Of a stretch of 64,000 bases of DNA, positions 28,428 to 38,844 are shown in pieces. The notes below the pieces were generated by a model. It was not told where the DNA came from. It was given only the letters and a program-made list of their open reading frames with translations, and ran no database searches. A program made the position numbers and the translations under genes. The number at the start of each line of letters is the position of its first letter. The first letter of the stretch is position 1. The DNA is from Micrococcaceae bacterium Sec5.1. Lineage in GTDB: Bacteria > Actinomycetota > Actinomycetes > Actinomycetales > Micrococcaceae. The stretch spans positions 992,001 through 1,056,000 of the forward strand of contig CP143430.1 of assembly GCA_039636795.1 (NCBI GenBank), written 5' to 3'.

Positions 28428-30086
28428 TTATTCGTCGGTGGCAGCATCCTTGCCCACGTCCTTGGCGTCCATGATCCGGTAGGCATATCCCTGTTCAGCC
28501 AGGAAACGCTGGCGCTTGGCGGCGAAGTCCTGATCCAAAGTATCGCGGGCCACAAGGGAGTAGAACCGCGCGGAACGGCCGTCTTGCTTGGGCCTCAGCA
28601 GGCGCCCCAGGCGTTGCGCCTCCTCCTGGCGGGACCCGAAGGAGCCCGAAACCTGGATGGCTACTGAAGCTTCCGGGAGGTCGATGGAGAAGTTGGCAAC
28701 CTTGGACACTACGAGCGTCTGGATCTCGCCCTTGCGAAAGGCATCAAAAAGCTTCTGCCGGGCTTTGACGGTGGTTTCACCCTTGATCAGGGGAGCATCC
28801 AGCCGCTCCGCGATCTCGTCCAGTTGGTCAATGTACTGGCCGATGACCAGCAGTTGCTCACCCTTGTGCGCCGCCACGAGCTGCTCAACCAGTTGGGTCT
28901 TTGTCTCGGAGGTCGCACACAGGCGGTATTTGTCGGCGTCATCAGCCATGGCGTAGGCCACGCGTTCGTCGCGGGGTAAATCGACGCGTACCTCAACGCA
29001 ATCCGCCGGTGCGATGTAGCCCTGCGCTTCGATGTCCTTCCACGGAGCGTCGTAGCGCTTGGGTCCAATCAGGCTGAAGACTTCGCCTTCCCTGCCATCC
29101 TCGCGCACCAGTGTGGCCGTCAGGCCGAGCCTTCGCCTGGCCTGCAGGTCCGCCGTCATCCGGAAGATCGGGGCGGGCAACAAGTGCACCTCGTCATAGA
29201 TGATCAGGCCCCAGTCATGACCGTCCACGAGTTCAAGGTGCGGGTAAAGTCCACCGCGCTTGGTGGTGAGGACCTGGTAGGTGGCAATAGTTACAGGCCT
29301 GACTTCCTTGACTGCACCGGAGTATTCGCCGATCTCATCTTCGGTCAGGGACGTCCGCTTGAGCAGCTCGTCTTTCCACTGACGTGCCGAAACCGTGTTC
29401 GTGACCAGGATCAGTGTTGTGGTGGAGGACGTCGCCATCGCGGCCGCGCCCACCAGGGTCTTTCCTGCACCACAAGGAAGAACGACGACGCCGCTGCCGC
29501 CGGCCCAGAAGTTCTCCGTGGCGAGCTTCTGATAGGGGCGCAACTGCCAGCCAGTTTCGTCGAGCAAGATCAGGTGGGGTTGCCCGTTGACGTACCCGGC
29601 AAGGTCCTCGGCCGGCCATCCCAACTTCAGGAGCAACTGCTTGAGCTGGCCTCGCTGCGAGGAGTGAACCACCACAGTCTCACCATCGATCCTGGGCCCA
29701 AGGAGTGGGGCGATCTTCTTGGCACGGATGACTTCCTCCAGCACGGGGTAGTCGTCAGTACGCATTACCAAACCGTGCTGTGGATCTTTTTCGAGGCGAA
29801 GCCTGCCGTAGCGCGACATGGTCTCTTCGATATCAATCAACAATGCATGGGGGACCGGGAAACGGGAGTACTTCAGCAACGTATCCAGCACCTGCTCGGC
29901 GTCTAGTCCCGCAGCCCGCGCGTTCCAGAGCCCAAGGGGTGTCAGCCGGTAGCTGTGCATGTGCTCGGGAGCGCGCTCAAGTTCAGCAAATGCCGCAATG
30001 GCGTGCCTGGCCTCTGTAGCGAGCTCGTGATCGACTTCCAGCAGAATGGTTTTATCGCTTTGTACTATCAGTGGACCGTCGGTCAC
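28428..30086 (-). CDS. XPB-type DNA repair helicase
   Basis: A 552-residue superfamily 2 helicase related to eukaryotic XPB and M. tuberculosis Rv0861c. It has an N-terminal damage-recognition-like region (1-170), Walker A GAGKT at 206-210, DEVH box at 298-301, and a C-terminal helicase domain ending in QEEAQRLGRLLRPKQDG (motif VI). It is a 3'-5' helicase linked to DNA repair. The start is GTG 30086, ten bases after its partner gene, so the two form an operon. Confidence 0.93.
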   Translation of the reverse strand: MTDGPLIVQSDKTILLEVDHELATEARHAIAAFAELERAPEHMHSYRLTPLGLWNARAAGLDAEQVLDTLLKYSRFPVPHALLIDIEETMSRYGRLRLEKDPQHGLVMRTDDYPVLEEVIRAKKIAPLLGPRIDGETVVVHSSQRGQLKQLLLKLGWPAEDLAGYVNGQPHLILLDETGWQLRPYQKLATENFWAGGSGVVVLPCGAGKTLVGAAAMATSSTTTLILVTNTVSARQWKDELLKRTSLTEDEIGEYSGAVKEVRPVTIATYQVLTTKRGGLYPHLELVDGHDWGLIIYDEVHLLPAPIFRMTADLQARRRLGLTATLVREDGREGEVFSLIGPKRYDAPWKDIEAQGYIAPADCVEVRVDLPRDERVAYAMADDADKYRLCATSETKTQLVEQLVAAHKGEQLLVIGQYIDQLDEIAERLDAPLIKGETTVKARQKLFDAFRKGEIQTLVVSKVANFSIDLPEASVAIQVSGSFGSRQEEAQRLGRLLRPKQDGRSARFYSLVARDTLDQDFAAKRQRFLAEQGYAYRIMDAKDVGKDAATDE

Positions 30087-30096
30087 TCTTGAATCC

Positions 30097-32568
30097 TCAC
30101 TTGTGCAGTTCTCCTGCTGGTTCTACATCGATGATCCGGTGGATGGACAGCACACGTTCTGTTTCCTTGCCAGGATCGAAGACCCTGACGCGGCCACCGG
30201 AGACGGATACAGGAACCACGGTTTCGGTGTTCGCATTCCCCAGGCTGTCCACCACGTTCATGGTGACCGCCTGTTTGAGCCGGATGGCCTTCTGCAGCGT
30301 TTCCAGGCCGAGCTGCGTGGAGGCTTCGCCTGTCGCATCAGCCGGGACGGCGCGGTGCTGCCGTAACACCGAAAGCTGGGCTTCGACGTCGTCGTCCGGT
30401 GGGGCCGTCCGCGGAGCCGTGTAGACCGGACGCGCGCTGCCGGGCACTGCCGCTGTTCGTTTAAAGCGCACGACGGCGGGTTCCGCCTCCTGGACAGCAG
30501 GTGAGAGTCCCAGCTCGCGCAGCACACGTGCAGTCTCCTTGGGGCTGGCAGAGGACGTCAGGACGGTGGGGGCGATCCGAACAAGGCTCAGCGCAGACGT
30601 CCGGGCCTCGTGCAACAGGTCGGTGATGGCGGATTCGTCGTCGCTCTGGATGAAGCTGGCACTGGAACCGATTCGCAAACGTCCGTGTCGGGACGCTGTG
30701 TCCTGCACCAGGTACGCCAGAGGTTGGGGCACGTCTGTGGCTGAATGCTCGCGGAGGAACGACAACAGCGATTCCGCATCCTGTCCGGCGTCGAGGGCCC
30801 TGCGGATAGTTGCCGTGGAAAAACGGTAGATCGACGCCGGGCCCTGGCCCTCGGCGTCGGCCATGAGCAGCAGCGTTTCGCTGAGTTCGGGGGCGAGGTA
30901 ACCGGGCGCTACTGCTGTGAGGTCCGCCTGAAGGAGGATGTGGTTGACCGCGGCCGGCAGGTGTTCACCGAGGAGGGTCATCGCCTCCTCCGGATGGCCG
31001 AGCGCGATGGCAGATCCCAACTGGGTGAAGGCCCCGGACCCCATCAAGCCCAACAAGGTGGCTTCTTCCAGGATCCCCCTCACCAGGGAGCTGAACCGGC
31101 GGGACATGCGGGGCTGCGCCCATTCCGCCCGTTGCAGCACCGCGCGCGCGTCGAGGACAGGTGCTTTGCCATCCGGAGCTGCGGCCTCAACCGTCAGTTC
31201 ATTGAGGATCTCCAGGATCCTGCGCCTGACCACTGGAGCATCGGGCCTTTGAGCCTCCGCGGACAATGCATTGATGGTGCTGCCGGCGGAACCTGGATGG
31301 GATGGCGAGCCGGACGTCGCTCCCGGGAGGGGCTGGCCCACCATGGAAGGTGCCCGCTCGCTGGCCAACCAGGCGTTCACCAGCCAGAGCCACTGTTCCT
31401 GTCGCGGCAGGGAGAGCCATTCCAACTGTGGCGGCTGGATCCACGTGGAACTGTCAACGTCCAGCCGCACAAGGCCGGCCAGCGCGCAGAACTCCAGCAG
31501 GAGGGCAGTTTCGTGGACGCCGCAGCGGATGGATTCAGCCAGGCGCCGGAGCTCACGCACGCCTACGCCGCCGCTCCGGAGGGTTGCCAGCGGCTGCTCA
31601 CGGACTGCGAACAGCACCTCGCTGGTGAGCCGTAGAGTCTCGGCGATGGCGCCCATCGCGGCGTTTCGCCGGAGGGCAGCACTCGTGTGGCCCAGTTCTG
31701 GAACCGGAGGGCTCAGGGTGAAGTCGTCAACGATCGCACCACCCCGCAGGGCGATGCCCACACTGTGTGGCAATTCGACGTGGCCGGCATCCAGGGGAAC
31801 CAACATGCCGCGGGCCAGCAGCCAATCGACAGGCCCGACGTCGGCGCTTTCGTGGGTCACGGAGGCCCGCCGTTGAGCCTGGGGGACTGCGCCCATGGCC
31901 CAACTGCCGAACTTGTCCAGCAAGCCAACGGTCCTTTCGGGCGCCGTGGCCAGAATAGCGCGCACATTCTCGGGGCTTGACGTCCAGCGTTGCAGGGACA
32001 AGGCGGCGTCCATGGGAGTGCTGGCAGGGTGGATGTCCAAGCCACAGTGATGGAGCTCGGCTACGAGCTGAACCACCCGTTGGGCGAAAGCCGGCTGCAA
32101 CCTGACCAACTCCGTGTAACTTCGGCCCAGGCCGGCCGGATAGATGCCGATCACGTCCTTCAGGCTTCCAACGGGAAGGTAGAACCGTTGCCGGGAATTC
32201 GGTTGTGAATTTGATGCCGCCGGCGGATCGGCCCGGTGAATCAACGCCAACTCCTGAAGTTTGGCGAGGATCGGTTCCAGTGCAGAGAGAGTGGACCCTG
32301 CAATGACCTTCTTCAGTCCGGCAGCGGAAACACTGTGACCGGTATCGGCATTCGTGCACAGATGGAGCGTCTCCAGAACCTGCATTTCAGGCTTTGTGAG
32401 TCGCTCCAACGCCCGTTGGACGCTGACTCGCGCACTTGCCCGGGCTGCCAAGGCAGCGAAGTCCGGGGCCATGGGAGAAATCAGGTCCGGCCGCGCGGCA
32501 AACAAGGCCCGCAGCGAGTTATCGCTGCGCGCTTCCAATTCCTTGCTGAGCGCGCGAATAAGGGACAT
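30097..32568 (-). CDS. Helicase-associated protein (Rv0862c-like)
   Basis: An 823-residue protein that in actinobacteria is encoded just upstream of the XPB helicase (compare M. tuberculosis Rv0862c). It is rich in helical repeats and has a C-terminal helicase-associated domain (Helicase_C_3-like, KAIRLKQAVTMNVVDSLG...) but no Walker motifs, so it is not an ATPase. ATG 32568 is chosen over an upstream start at 32610 because the protein then begins MSLIRALSKELEARSDNSL. A partner role for the XPB helicase is inferred from conserved neighbourhood. Confidence 0.82.
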   Translation of the reverse strand: MSLIRALSKELEARSDNSLRALFAARPDLISPMAPDFAALAARASARVSVQRALERLTKPEMQVLETLHLCTNADTGHSVSAAGLKKVIAGSTLSALEPILAKLQELALIHRADPPAASNSQPNSRQRFYLPVGSLKDVIGIYPAGLGRSYTELVRLQPAFAQRVVQLVAELHHCGLDIHPASTPMDAALSLQRWTSSPENVRAILATAPERTVGLLDKFGSWAMGAVPQAQRRASVTHESADVGPVDWLLARGMLVPLDAGHVELPHSVGIALRGGAIVDDFTLSPPVPELGHTSAALRRNAAMGAIAETLRLTSEVLFAVREQPLATLRSGGVGVRELRRLAESIRCGVHETALLLEFCALAGLVRLDVDSSTWIQPPQLEWLSLPRQEQWLWLVNAWLASERAPSMVGQPLPGATSGSPSHPGSAGSTINALSAEAQRPDAPVVRRRILEILNELTVEAAAPDGKAPVLDARAVLQRAEWAQPRMSRRFSSLVRGILEEATLLGLMGSGAFTQLGSAIALGHPEEAMTLLGEHLPAAVNHILLQADLTAVAPGYLAPELSETLLLMADAEGQGPASIYRFSTATIRRALDAGQDAESLLSFLREHSATDVPQPLAYLVQDTASRHGRLRIGSSASFIQSDDESAITDLLHEARTSALSLVRIAPTVLTSSASPKETARVLRELGLSPAVQEAEPAVVRFKRTAAVPGSARPVYTAPRTAPPDDDVEAQLSVLRQHRAVPADATGEASTQLGLETLQKAIRLKQAVTMNVVDSLGNANTETVVPVSVSGGRVRVFDPGKETERVLSIHRIIDVEPAGELHK

Positions 32569-32676
32569 CAATCCAACGTTACCGCCACAGGGCCGCTCGT
32601 GCGTGGCCAAGGCAAAGCCGTCCCGGTTGATTCGCTGTTGACGCCGCCTGGTTCGCTGTTGCCGACGCTTGATTAG

Positions 32677-32892
32677 CTATTGCCGGCGCCGTTGACGGAC
32701 GGCATCCAACACCAGGACCACGGCAAGCATGAAGGCAACCGGCAGCCCATAAAGGGCGGTGGACGTGATCCACACTGGTGCCACTCCACCGTTGAAGGCG
32801 ATAGCCATGACCGCACCGACCGCAGCCAGGGAAAGGACGGCGATCACGGCGGCAACGATCATCAGGGGGCGGCGGTAACCCGGGGAAGTCAT
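32677..32892 (-). CDS. Small two-helix membrane protein
   Basis: A 71-residue protein with two hydrophobic helices (LMIVAAVIAVLSLAAVGAVMAIAF and TALYGLPVAFMLAVVLVLDAV) and a basic end (RQRRRQ). ATG 32892 is selected because the upstream extension is a low-complexity frame. It has no recognised family. Between it and the helicase-associated gene are three degenerate repeats of about 21 bases. Confidence 0.6.
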   Translation of the reverse strand: MTSPGYRRPLMIVAAVIAVLSLAAVGAVMAIAFNGGVAPVWITSTALYGLPVAFMLAVVLVLDAVRQRRRQ

Positions 32893-33182
32893 GCGCCTAA
32901 CGCTAGCAGCAGGGCCACACGAACCAGGCCTGTGGGCTCCTCGGCGGCCGGCATCGCGGCCCCTGCCGCAGCCAGGGTGCAGGAAAGGATCAGGAAAGGT
33001 GCAGCAACGGGTGCAGCAAGGCGCCGCAAAGCGGCGGCAAAGCATGAATAGCTGGTCCGGCAGGATAACCTTGAAGTAACAGACCAACACGGACCGTGCT
33101 GTCTCCCTCGATCCCGCAAATCCCTGCGGATGCGGTGGCGGCGCGACGTGTCTCCAAAGCAAGAACGAAGAAGGTTGATTAC

Positions 33183-33566
33183 GTGCCCACCGGCAAGGTC
33201 AAGTGGTATGACAAGGAAAAAGGCTTCGGATTCCTCGCGGCTGAGGACGGCCAGGAGGTATTCCTGCCCAAGACATCGCTGCCCGCAGGCGTAACCGAGC
33301 TCAAAGCCGGTACGCGTGTGGAATTTGGCGTGGCCGATGGCCGTCGCGGTGCCCAGGCATTGGGCCTTCGGGTCCTGGACAAGACGCCCTCCATCGCCAA
33401 GGCCAAGCGCATGAACGCCAAGGACCTGGCGCCTTTGGTGCAGGACCTCGTGACCGTGCTGGATAACTTGTCCGGTACTTTATCTTCCGGCAAGTACCCG
33501 GAGGGCAACAAGGCCAAGGCTATCGGTATGGCGCTGCGCAAGGTTGCCGACGAGCTGGAAGCCTAG
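33183..33566 (+). CDS. Cold-shock-domain protein with C-terminal extension
   Basis: Residues 1-65 form a cold-shock domain (GKVKWYDKEKGFGFLAAEDG, VFLPKTSLP); a further 60 residues (KAKRMNAKDLAPLVQDLVTVLDNL...) are helical and conserved in the actinobacterial CspB-like form (compare Rv0871). The protein is 127 residues. GTG 33183 is placed after AAGAAGG. It is nine bases from the DUF3027 gene, so both are one transcript. Confidence 0.88.
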   Translation: MPTGKVKWYDKEKGFGFLAAEDGQEVFLPKTSLPAGVTELKAGTRVEFGVADGRRGAQALGLRVLDKTPSIAKAKRMNAKDLAPLVQDLVTVLDNLSGTLSSGKYPEGNKAKAIGMALRKVADELEA

Positions 33567-33574
33567 GAACTGCC

Positions 33575-34234
33575 ATGACTTCGGAATCCGCACAGGATAC
33601 ACAGGCAGGAAGGGACGCGCAGGCCAGCCCTGGGGTCGTCACTGACGCCGCCCCACTTCCTGTCGCCGGGGAGAATCCTGTCAACGGGGGGAATCCTGTC
33701 AACGGGCAAGCCCCTGAAAACAGCGACACCCCTGCGCGGAAGCCGGTCGCAGCGAAGCAGCGGGCCGGCATCCCCGTGTGGCGCGTTGGCAAGCCGGATG
33801 CGTTCCTGGCTGCCGCCGTCGACGTCGCGCGGGAAGCGGTGGAGACTATCGCGAACCCGGGCGAGGTGGGTGCCCACATCGGCGCAAAGTCCGAGGGCGA
33901 CCGCGTGGTCACGCATTTGTTCGAGTCGAAGCTTGCGGGATATGGCGGGTGGCAGTGGTATGCCGTGATCACCCGCAATTGCCGGTCAAAGATCGTCACA
34001 GTCAGCGAGCTTGGCCTCCTGCCTTCTGAGGATTCCATCCTGGCCCCGGAATGGGTTCCCTGGGCAAAGCGTGTCCGCCCGGAGGACGAGACGCCCCTGG
34101 TGGAGGAGACGGTAGAGGAAGTGACCGAGGAATCCGTGCAGGCTGCGGAAGACGACGCCGCCGAAGCATCCGATGCTGAAGCCGAGGCGGCCGACGAAGA
34201 GGACGACGACGCCGTCGCCCGCTTAGGGGATTAA
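33575..34234 (+). CDS. DUF3027 family protein
   Basis: A 219-residue protein in three parts: a variable N-terminal tail with a duplicated NPVNG stretch (18-base DNA repeat at 33673-33706), a conserved DUF3027 core (about 55-165, AKQRAGIPVWRVGKPDAFL, WQWYAVITRN), and an acidic tail (EEDDDAVA). The function of DUF3027 is unknown; it is found near cspB and serC in other actinobacteria. ATG 33575 follows AGGAAC. Its end faces serC across a shared terminator. Confidence 0.85.
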   Translation: MTSESAQDTQAGRDAQASPGVVTDAAPLPVAGENPVNGGNPVNGQAPENSDTPARKPVAAKQRAGIPVWRVGKPDAFLAAAVDVAREAVETIANPGEVGAHIGAKSEGDRVVTHLFESKLAGYGGWQWYAVITRNCRSKIVTVSELGLLPSEDSILAPEWVPWAKRVRPEDETPLVEETVEEVTEESVQAAEDDAAEASDAEAEAADEEDDDAVARLGD

Positions 34235-34238
34235 CGGC

Positions 34239-34275
34239 AACGGCGCCGTCCGGGAACAATCCCGACGACGCCGTT
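34239..34275. terminator. Bidirectional terminator between DUF3027 and serC
   Basis: AACGGCGCCGTCCGGG pairs with CCCGACGACGCCGTT, a near-perfect 15-base stem around AACAAT. It lies between convergent genes. Neither side has a long T-run right after the stem. Confidence 0.65.
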
Positions 34276-34319
34276 TCCTGCCTTTCGCGGAAAGTCGCGG
34301 CAGTTAGTTCTTGAGTTTT

Positions 34320-35754
<1,435 letters not shown>

Positions 35755-36450
35755 ATGACGGATCTGATCGATACCACTGAGATGTATCTTCGGACCATTT
35801 TGGAGCTTGAAGAAGAGAACATCGTGGCTCTTCGCGCACGCATTGCGGAGCGTCTGCGGCACTCGGGTCCCACGGTTTCCCAGACCATTGGACGCATGGA
35901 GCGCGATGGCCTGGTCATTGTTTCCAACGACCGCCACCTGGAACTGACCGAAGTCGGGCGCAAGCGGGCCACCGAAGTCATGCGGAAGCACCGCCTTGCC
36001 GAGAGGCTCCTGGCGGACGTCATTGGTCTGGACTGGGCATACGTTCATGACGAAGCGTGTCGCTGGGAACACGTCATGAGTGAACGGGTGGAACGGCGCC
36101 TGTATGAGTTGTTGGAGCACCCCACCGAGTCGCCGTATGGCAACCCCATCCCGGGTTTGGAGGCGCTTGGCGGCCTCGCCAACCAGCCCCTTGCCCGCTT
36201 GGACGTGAACCTGCTGCATGCCATGGACGGGTACGCTGCCGATTCCCGCGTAGTAGTCAGCCGGCTTGCTGAACCCATCCAGGTTGAGCCCGAACTCCTC
36301 ACCCAGCTCGATGAAGGCGGAATTCGTCCAGGCGCAACTGTCTCCTTGGAACGGGTGGGGGAGTACATCTCCGTCCGCGTTCCCGGTATTGAAGGAGCAC
36401 TGGAGCTGCCTCCCGAGGTAGCTGCGCACGTCTTCGTCGCTGTCAGCTGA
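35755..36450 (+). CDS. ideR: Iron-dependent repressor IdeR/DtxR
   Basis: A 231-residue metalloregulator that represses iron-uptake genes when loaded with Fe(II). The winged helix (residues 1-70, ARIAERLRHSGPTVSQTIGRMERDGL) is followed by the dimerisation domain and an SH3-like end. All known DtxR metal ligands are at the canonical positions: Met10, His79, Glu83, His98, Cys102, Glu105 and His106. ATG 35755 follows GAGGAGAG. Its likely target, the siderophore-interacting gene at 14539, has an IdeR box in this window. Confidence 0.96.
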   Translation: MTDLIDTTEMYLRTILELEEENIVALRARIAERLRHSGPTVSQTIGRMERDGLVIVSNDRHLELTEVGRKRATEVMRKHRLAERLLADVIGLDWAYVHDEACRWEHVMSERVERRLYELLEHPTESPYGNPIPGLEALGGLANQPLARLDVNLLHAMDGYAADSRVVVSRLAEPIQVEPELLTQLDEGGIRPGATVSLERVGEYISVRVPGIEGALELPPEVAAHVFVAVS

Positions 36451-36870
36451 CCCTAAAGCGTGTCAGATCTCACTTTGGGGCGGCTGGCGCGCGTGTGACC
36501 TGCGGATTCCTGCGACTGGTGATATGGGGGCGTCCACAACACGGTCGTTTGGGAAGATAACGAATTTATTACTGCGGGCTTTAATCGCCTATAGTTATCT
36601 ACTAGCGTCGATACCAAAGCGTTACCTGATCTGGAGCCGAGCTCTGCCAGCAGATCAGGTGTGTCATCAACTACTGGCAGAGGCGGGGGAACCACAAGCG
36701 GCTGCCTAAAGAAGCAGCCTTGGGGTGAAGTCCGCAGCAGAAGTGCCTACTAACGCAAGTCCTTCCGGGGATACCTGTGTGCCGTTTGCGCTTCGTGCGG
36801 ACCGGGTCTTTGAACTCTCTGACCCGAATCCGACAGCTAACTTCGCAGGCTTTCCAGAGAGGAACAGAGT
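36451..36870. other. 420-base leader region of the M23 peptidase gene
   Basis: No gene is seen. The left part (36540-36620) is AT-rich and probably holds the promoter. The right part contains a 10-base perfect inverted repeat (36624-36660) and a c-di-AMP riboswitch (36635-36852) just before the peptidase start. Confidence 0.75.
36635..36852 (+). ncRNA. c-di-AMP riboswitch (ydaO-yuaA type) 1
   Basis: Conserved ydaO core blocks are present in order: GAGGCGGGGGAACCA, then TTGGGGTGAAGTC, and finally CCCGAATCCGACAGCTAAC with CGCAGGC. AGCC (36635-36638) and GGCT (36848-36851) close the outer helix, and CTCTGCCAG pairs with CTGGCAGAG inside. Such riboswitches usually turn genes off when c-di-AMP is high. 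It precedes the M23 peptidase gene by about 18 bases. Confidence 0.92.
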
Positions 36871-37701
36871 TTGACATCGCAGAACGTCAGGGGCCGTCGC
36901 CGCGCGTCCGGCCCCGCTGCTGAGCTGCGGCCAGCCCGCGCCGCAATGGAGATCCGGCCACGCGACACCCCGCGTCAGGTGCGCCGCCGCAAGAGCCCAT
37001 TGCGCCAGGTAGCCGACTTCGCCGCAGCCAGTGGTGTCGGGCAGAAGGCCGGCGTCGCGCTTGCCGCCACCGGACTTGCCCTGACTGTAGGCCTGCCTGC
37101 CACAAGCCCCGTCATGGCCACATCCGAATCCGGCCAGGCCGAGGCGGCCCTCTCCGTACCGGGTGGCAGCCAACCCGAAGTTTCTGCGGCAGCCTCTGCC
37201 AAAATCGATTTCACTCGCGCAGCAGTCGCTACCGCCGCTGATCCTGACGGCAAGCTCAAGCAGTTGCTGAGCGCCCAGTCGGCGGGGAGCATCCAGCGCG
37301 CATCCTCACTTGGCACGCTGGGAAGCCCTCTGGACAAGCTGGTCACGGCATCGCCGTTTGGCTACCGCGTCAGCCCCCTTACAGGCGGCACCGGTGACTT
37401 CCACCGCGGCCAGGACTTCGTAGCCCAGTGCGGTACTGCCGTTCACGCCGCAGCCGCAGGCAAGGTCACGTTCGCAGGCTGGCATGAGTACGGCGGAGGC
37501 AACCGCGTCGTGATTGACCACGGCAACGGCCTCGAGACCACGTACAACCACCTGTCGTCCTTCAACGTCAAGGTGGGCCAGACTGTCAGCCGTGGCGATA
37601 CTGTCGCGCTGAGCGGCACTACAGGCGCATCTACGGGTTGCCACCTCCACTTCGAGGTCCAGGTAAACGGTGAAGTCGTAGACCCCATGGGCTGGCTCTG
37701 A
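36871..37701 (+). CDS. Exported M23-family peptidoglycan endopeptidase
   Basis: A 276-residue protein with a basic N-terminus and a long signal region (about residues 45-85), a linker, and a C-terminal peptidase_M23 domain (about 155-276). The zinc site is visible: His in FHRGQDF and the HxH motif in CHLHFEVQ. It should cut peptide cross-links outside the cell. The start is TTG 36871 after GAGAGGAAC. Control by c-di-AMP through the riboswitch fits a wall-remodelling role. Confidence 0.92.
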   Translation: MTSQNVRGRRRASGPAAELRPARAAMEIRPRDTPRQVRRRKSPLRQVADFAAASGVGQKAGVALAATGLALTVGLPATSPVMATSESGQAEAALSVPGGSQPEVSAAASAKIDFTRAAVATAADPDGKLKQLLSAQSAGSIQRASSLGTLGSPLDKLVTASPFGYRVSPLTGGTGDFHRGQDFVAQCGTAVHAAAAGKVTFAGWHEYGGGNRVVIDHGNGLETTYNHLSSFNVKVGQTVSRGDTVALSGTTGASTGCHLHFEVQVNGEVVDPMGWL

Positions 37702-38013
37702 GCCAGTTGATGGTTGTCTATCGCATTCATGACACGCCCGTGACCTGAATGTGACATTCACGAATATCTGTTGTACCGTCTAAAGCGCATCGGCTTTTTA
37801 GGGGGCCGATGCACTTGAGTGGATTGCCTAGCTCTGCCACCACTCGAGGTCCGTTCGCAAAAATCGTCTGGCAGGGGCGGGGGAACCAATTTTGGCCTTC
37901 GAATCAGAAGGCCTTGGGGTTAAGTCGCAAAAGCTTCCTTGAAGCCGCGCGGCCGGATGACTCCCATCCGAATCCGACAGCTCACCTCGCAGGCATTGGG
38001 AGAGGCTACCTTC
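37702..38013. other. 312-base leader region of the first NlpC/P60 gene
   Basis: No gene is present. It holds a 15-base palindrome (37746-37760), a hairpin (37787-37812, GCATCGGC with GCCGATGC) and a second c-di-AMP riboswitch (37825-37995). Confidence 0.75.
37825..37995 (+). ncRNA. c-di-AMP riboswitch (ydaO-yuaA type) 2
   Basis: The same conserved blocks appear as in copy 1: GGCAGGGGCGGGGGAACCA, CTTGGGGTTAAGTC and ATCCGAATCCGACAGCTCAC with CGCAGGCA. TGCCT (37825-37829) and AGGCA (37991-37995) close the outer helix. The internal arms are shorter than in copy 1. The ribosome-binding site GGGAGAGGC begins three bases after the closing helix, so ligand binding could directly affect translation. 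Confidence 0.92.
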
Positions 38014-38745
38014 GTGTCATCACGCACTACCCCTGCGCGCCATCGCGCCGAATTGGTTCGTACGAACCCGTTGAACACCCTTTCCAAGGCTGTCTCAACC
38101 AATGCAGGCACCGTAGGCCGCCAAGCCGCCGTTCTGGCCGCAGCCTCGGGACTTGTTCTCAGCGTTGGACTCCCGGCCCAGGCCGCTGACACCGACGTTT
38201 CCAAGTCGGAATCCTCCAGCACCCAGCAGTTGGTCGCCACCGCAGTTGTTACCGCTGAGCCCACGGCAACCGTTTCCTTCGAAAGCCCCGTTGTGGCTAC
38301 CAAGGAAGCCCCCAAGGTTCAGCGCGCCTCCCAGCGCACGCAGGCAGCCGAAGGCCAGACGGGCGACACCCTCGCTGCCCTGTCCTCCACGGCCAAGGAT
38401 GCCGCATCCAGCGCGGCAGCTTCCGGACTCGCAGCAATTGCCTACACCGGCATTGGCCACCCCTATGTCTGGGGCGGCACTTCCCCCAACGGCTGGGACT
38501 GCTCTGGATTTGCCCAGTGGGTCTACGCCCAGGCCGGCATCAGCATCCCCCGGGTCAATGCCTGGACGGCCATGAAGCCCACCAGCACGCCGGCCCCCGG
38601 CGACCTCGTCATGCAGAACGGCGGAGCCCACGTGGGCATCTACGTCGGCAACGGCATGATGATCAGCGCGCTGAACCCCAGCCAGGGGACGCTCCTGACC
38701 CCGGTCGCAGCCACCGGCACATCCTCGTTCTTCACCCTCCGCTAG
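38014..38745 (+). CDS. Exported NlpC/P60 peptidoglycan hydrolase
   Basis: A 243-residue exported protein: N-terminal signal region (about 25-58, NAGTVGRQAAVLAAASGLVLS), a low-complexity linker, and a C-terminal NlpC/P60 domain (135-243). Catalytic residues are visible as Cys163 (GWDCSGF) and His206 (GAHVGIY). It should cut the D-Glu-to-diamino-acid link in stem peptides. GTG 38014 follows GGGAGAGGC. It lies behind the second riboswitch and is followed 99 bases later by a related gene. Confidence 0.93.
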   Translation: MSSRTTPARHRAELVRTNPLNTLSKAVSTNAGTVGRQAAVLAAASGLVLSVGLPAQAADTDVSKSESSSTQQLVATAVVTAEPTATVSFESPVVATKEAPKVQRASQRTQAAEGQTGDTLAALSSTAKDAASSAAASGLAAIAYTGIGHPYVWGGTSPNGWDCSGFAQWVYAQAGISIPRVNAWTAMKPTSTPAPGDLVMQNGGAHVGIYVGNGMMISALNPSQGTLLTPVAATGTSSFFTLR

Positions 38746-38844
38746 GAAAATCCCATTCGGGGTAAGCCAGCATGCCCCCCAAGTGCTGGCCGCCCATAAC
38801 CCGCGTGCGTCCCCACCGTGCGCGGATACGAAAAGAGAGTAATC

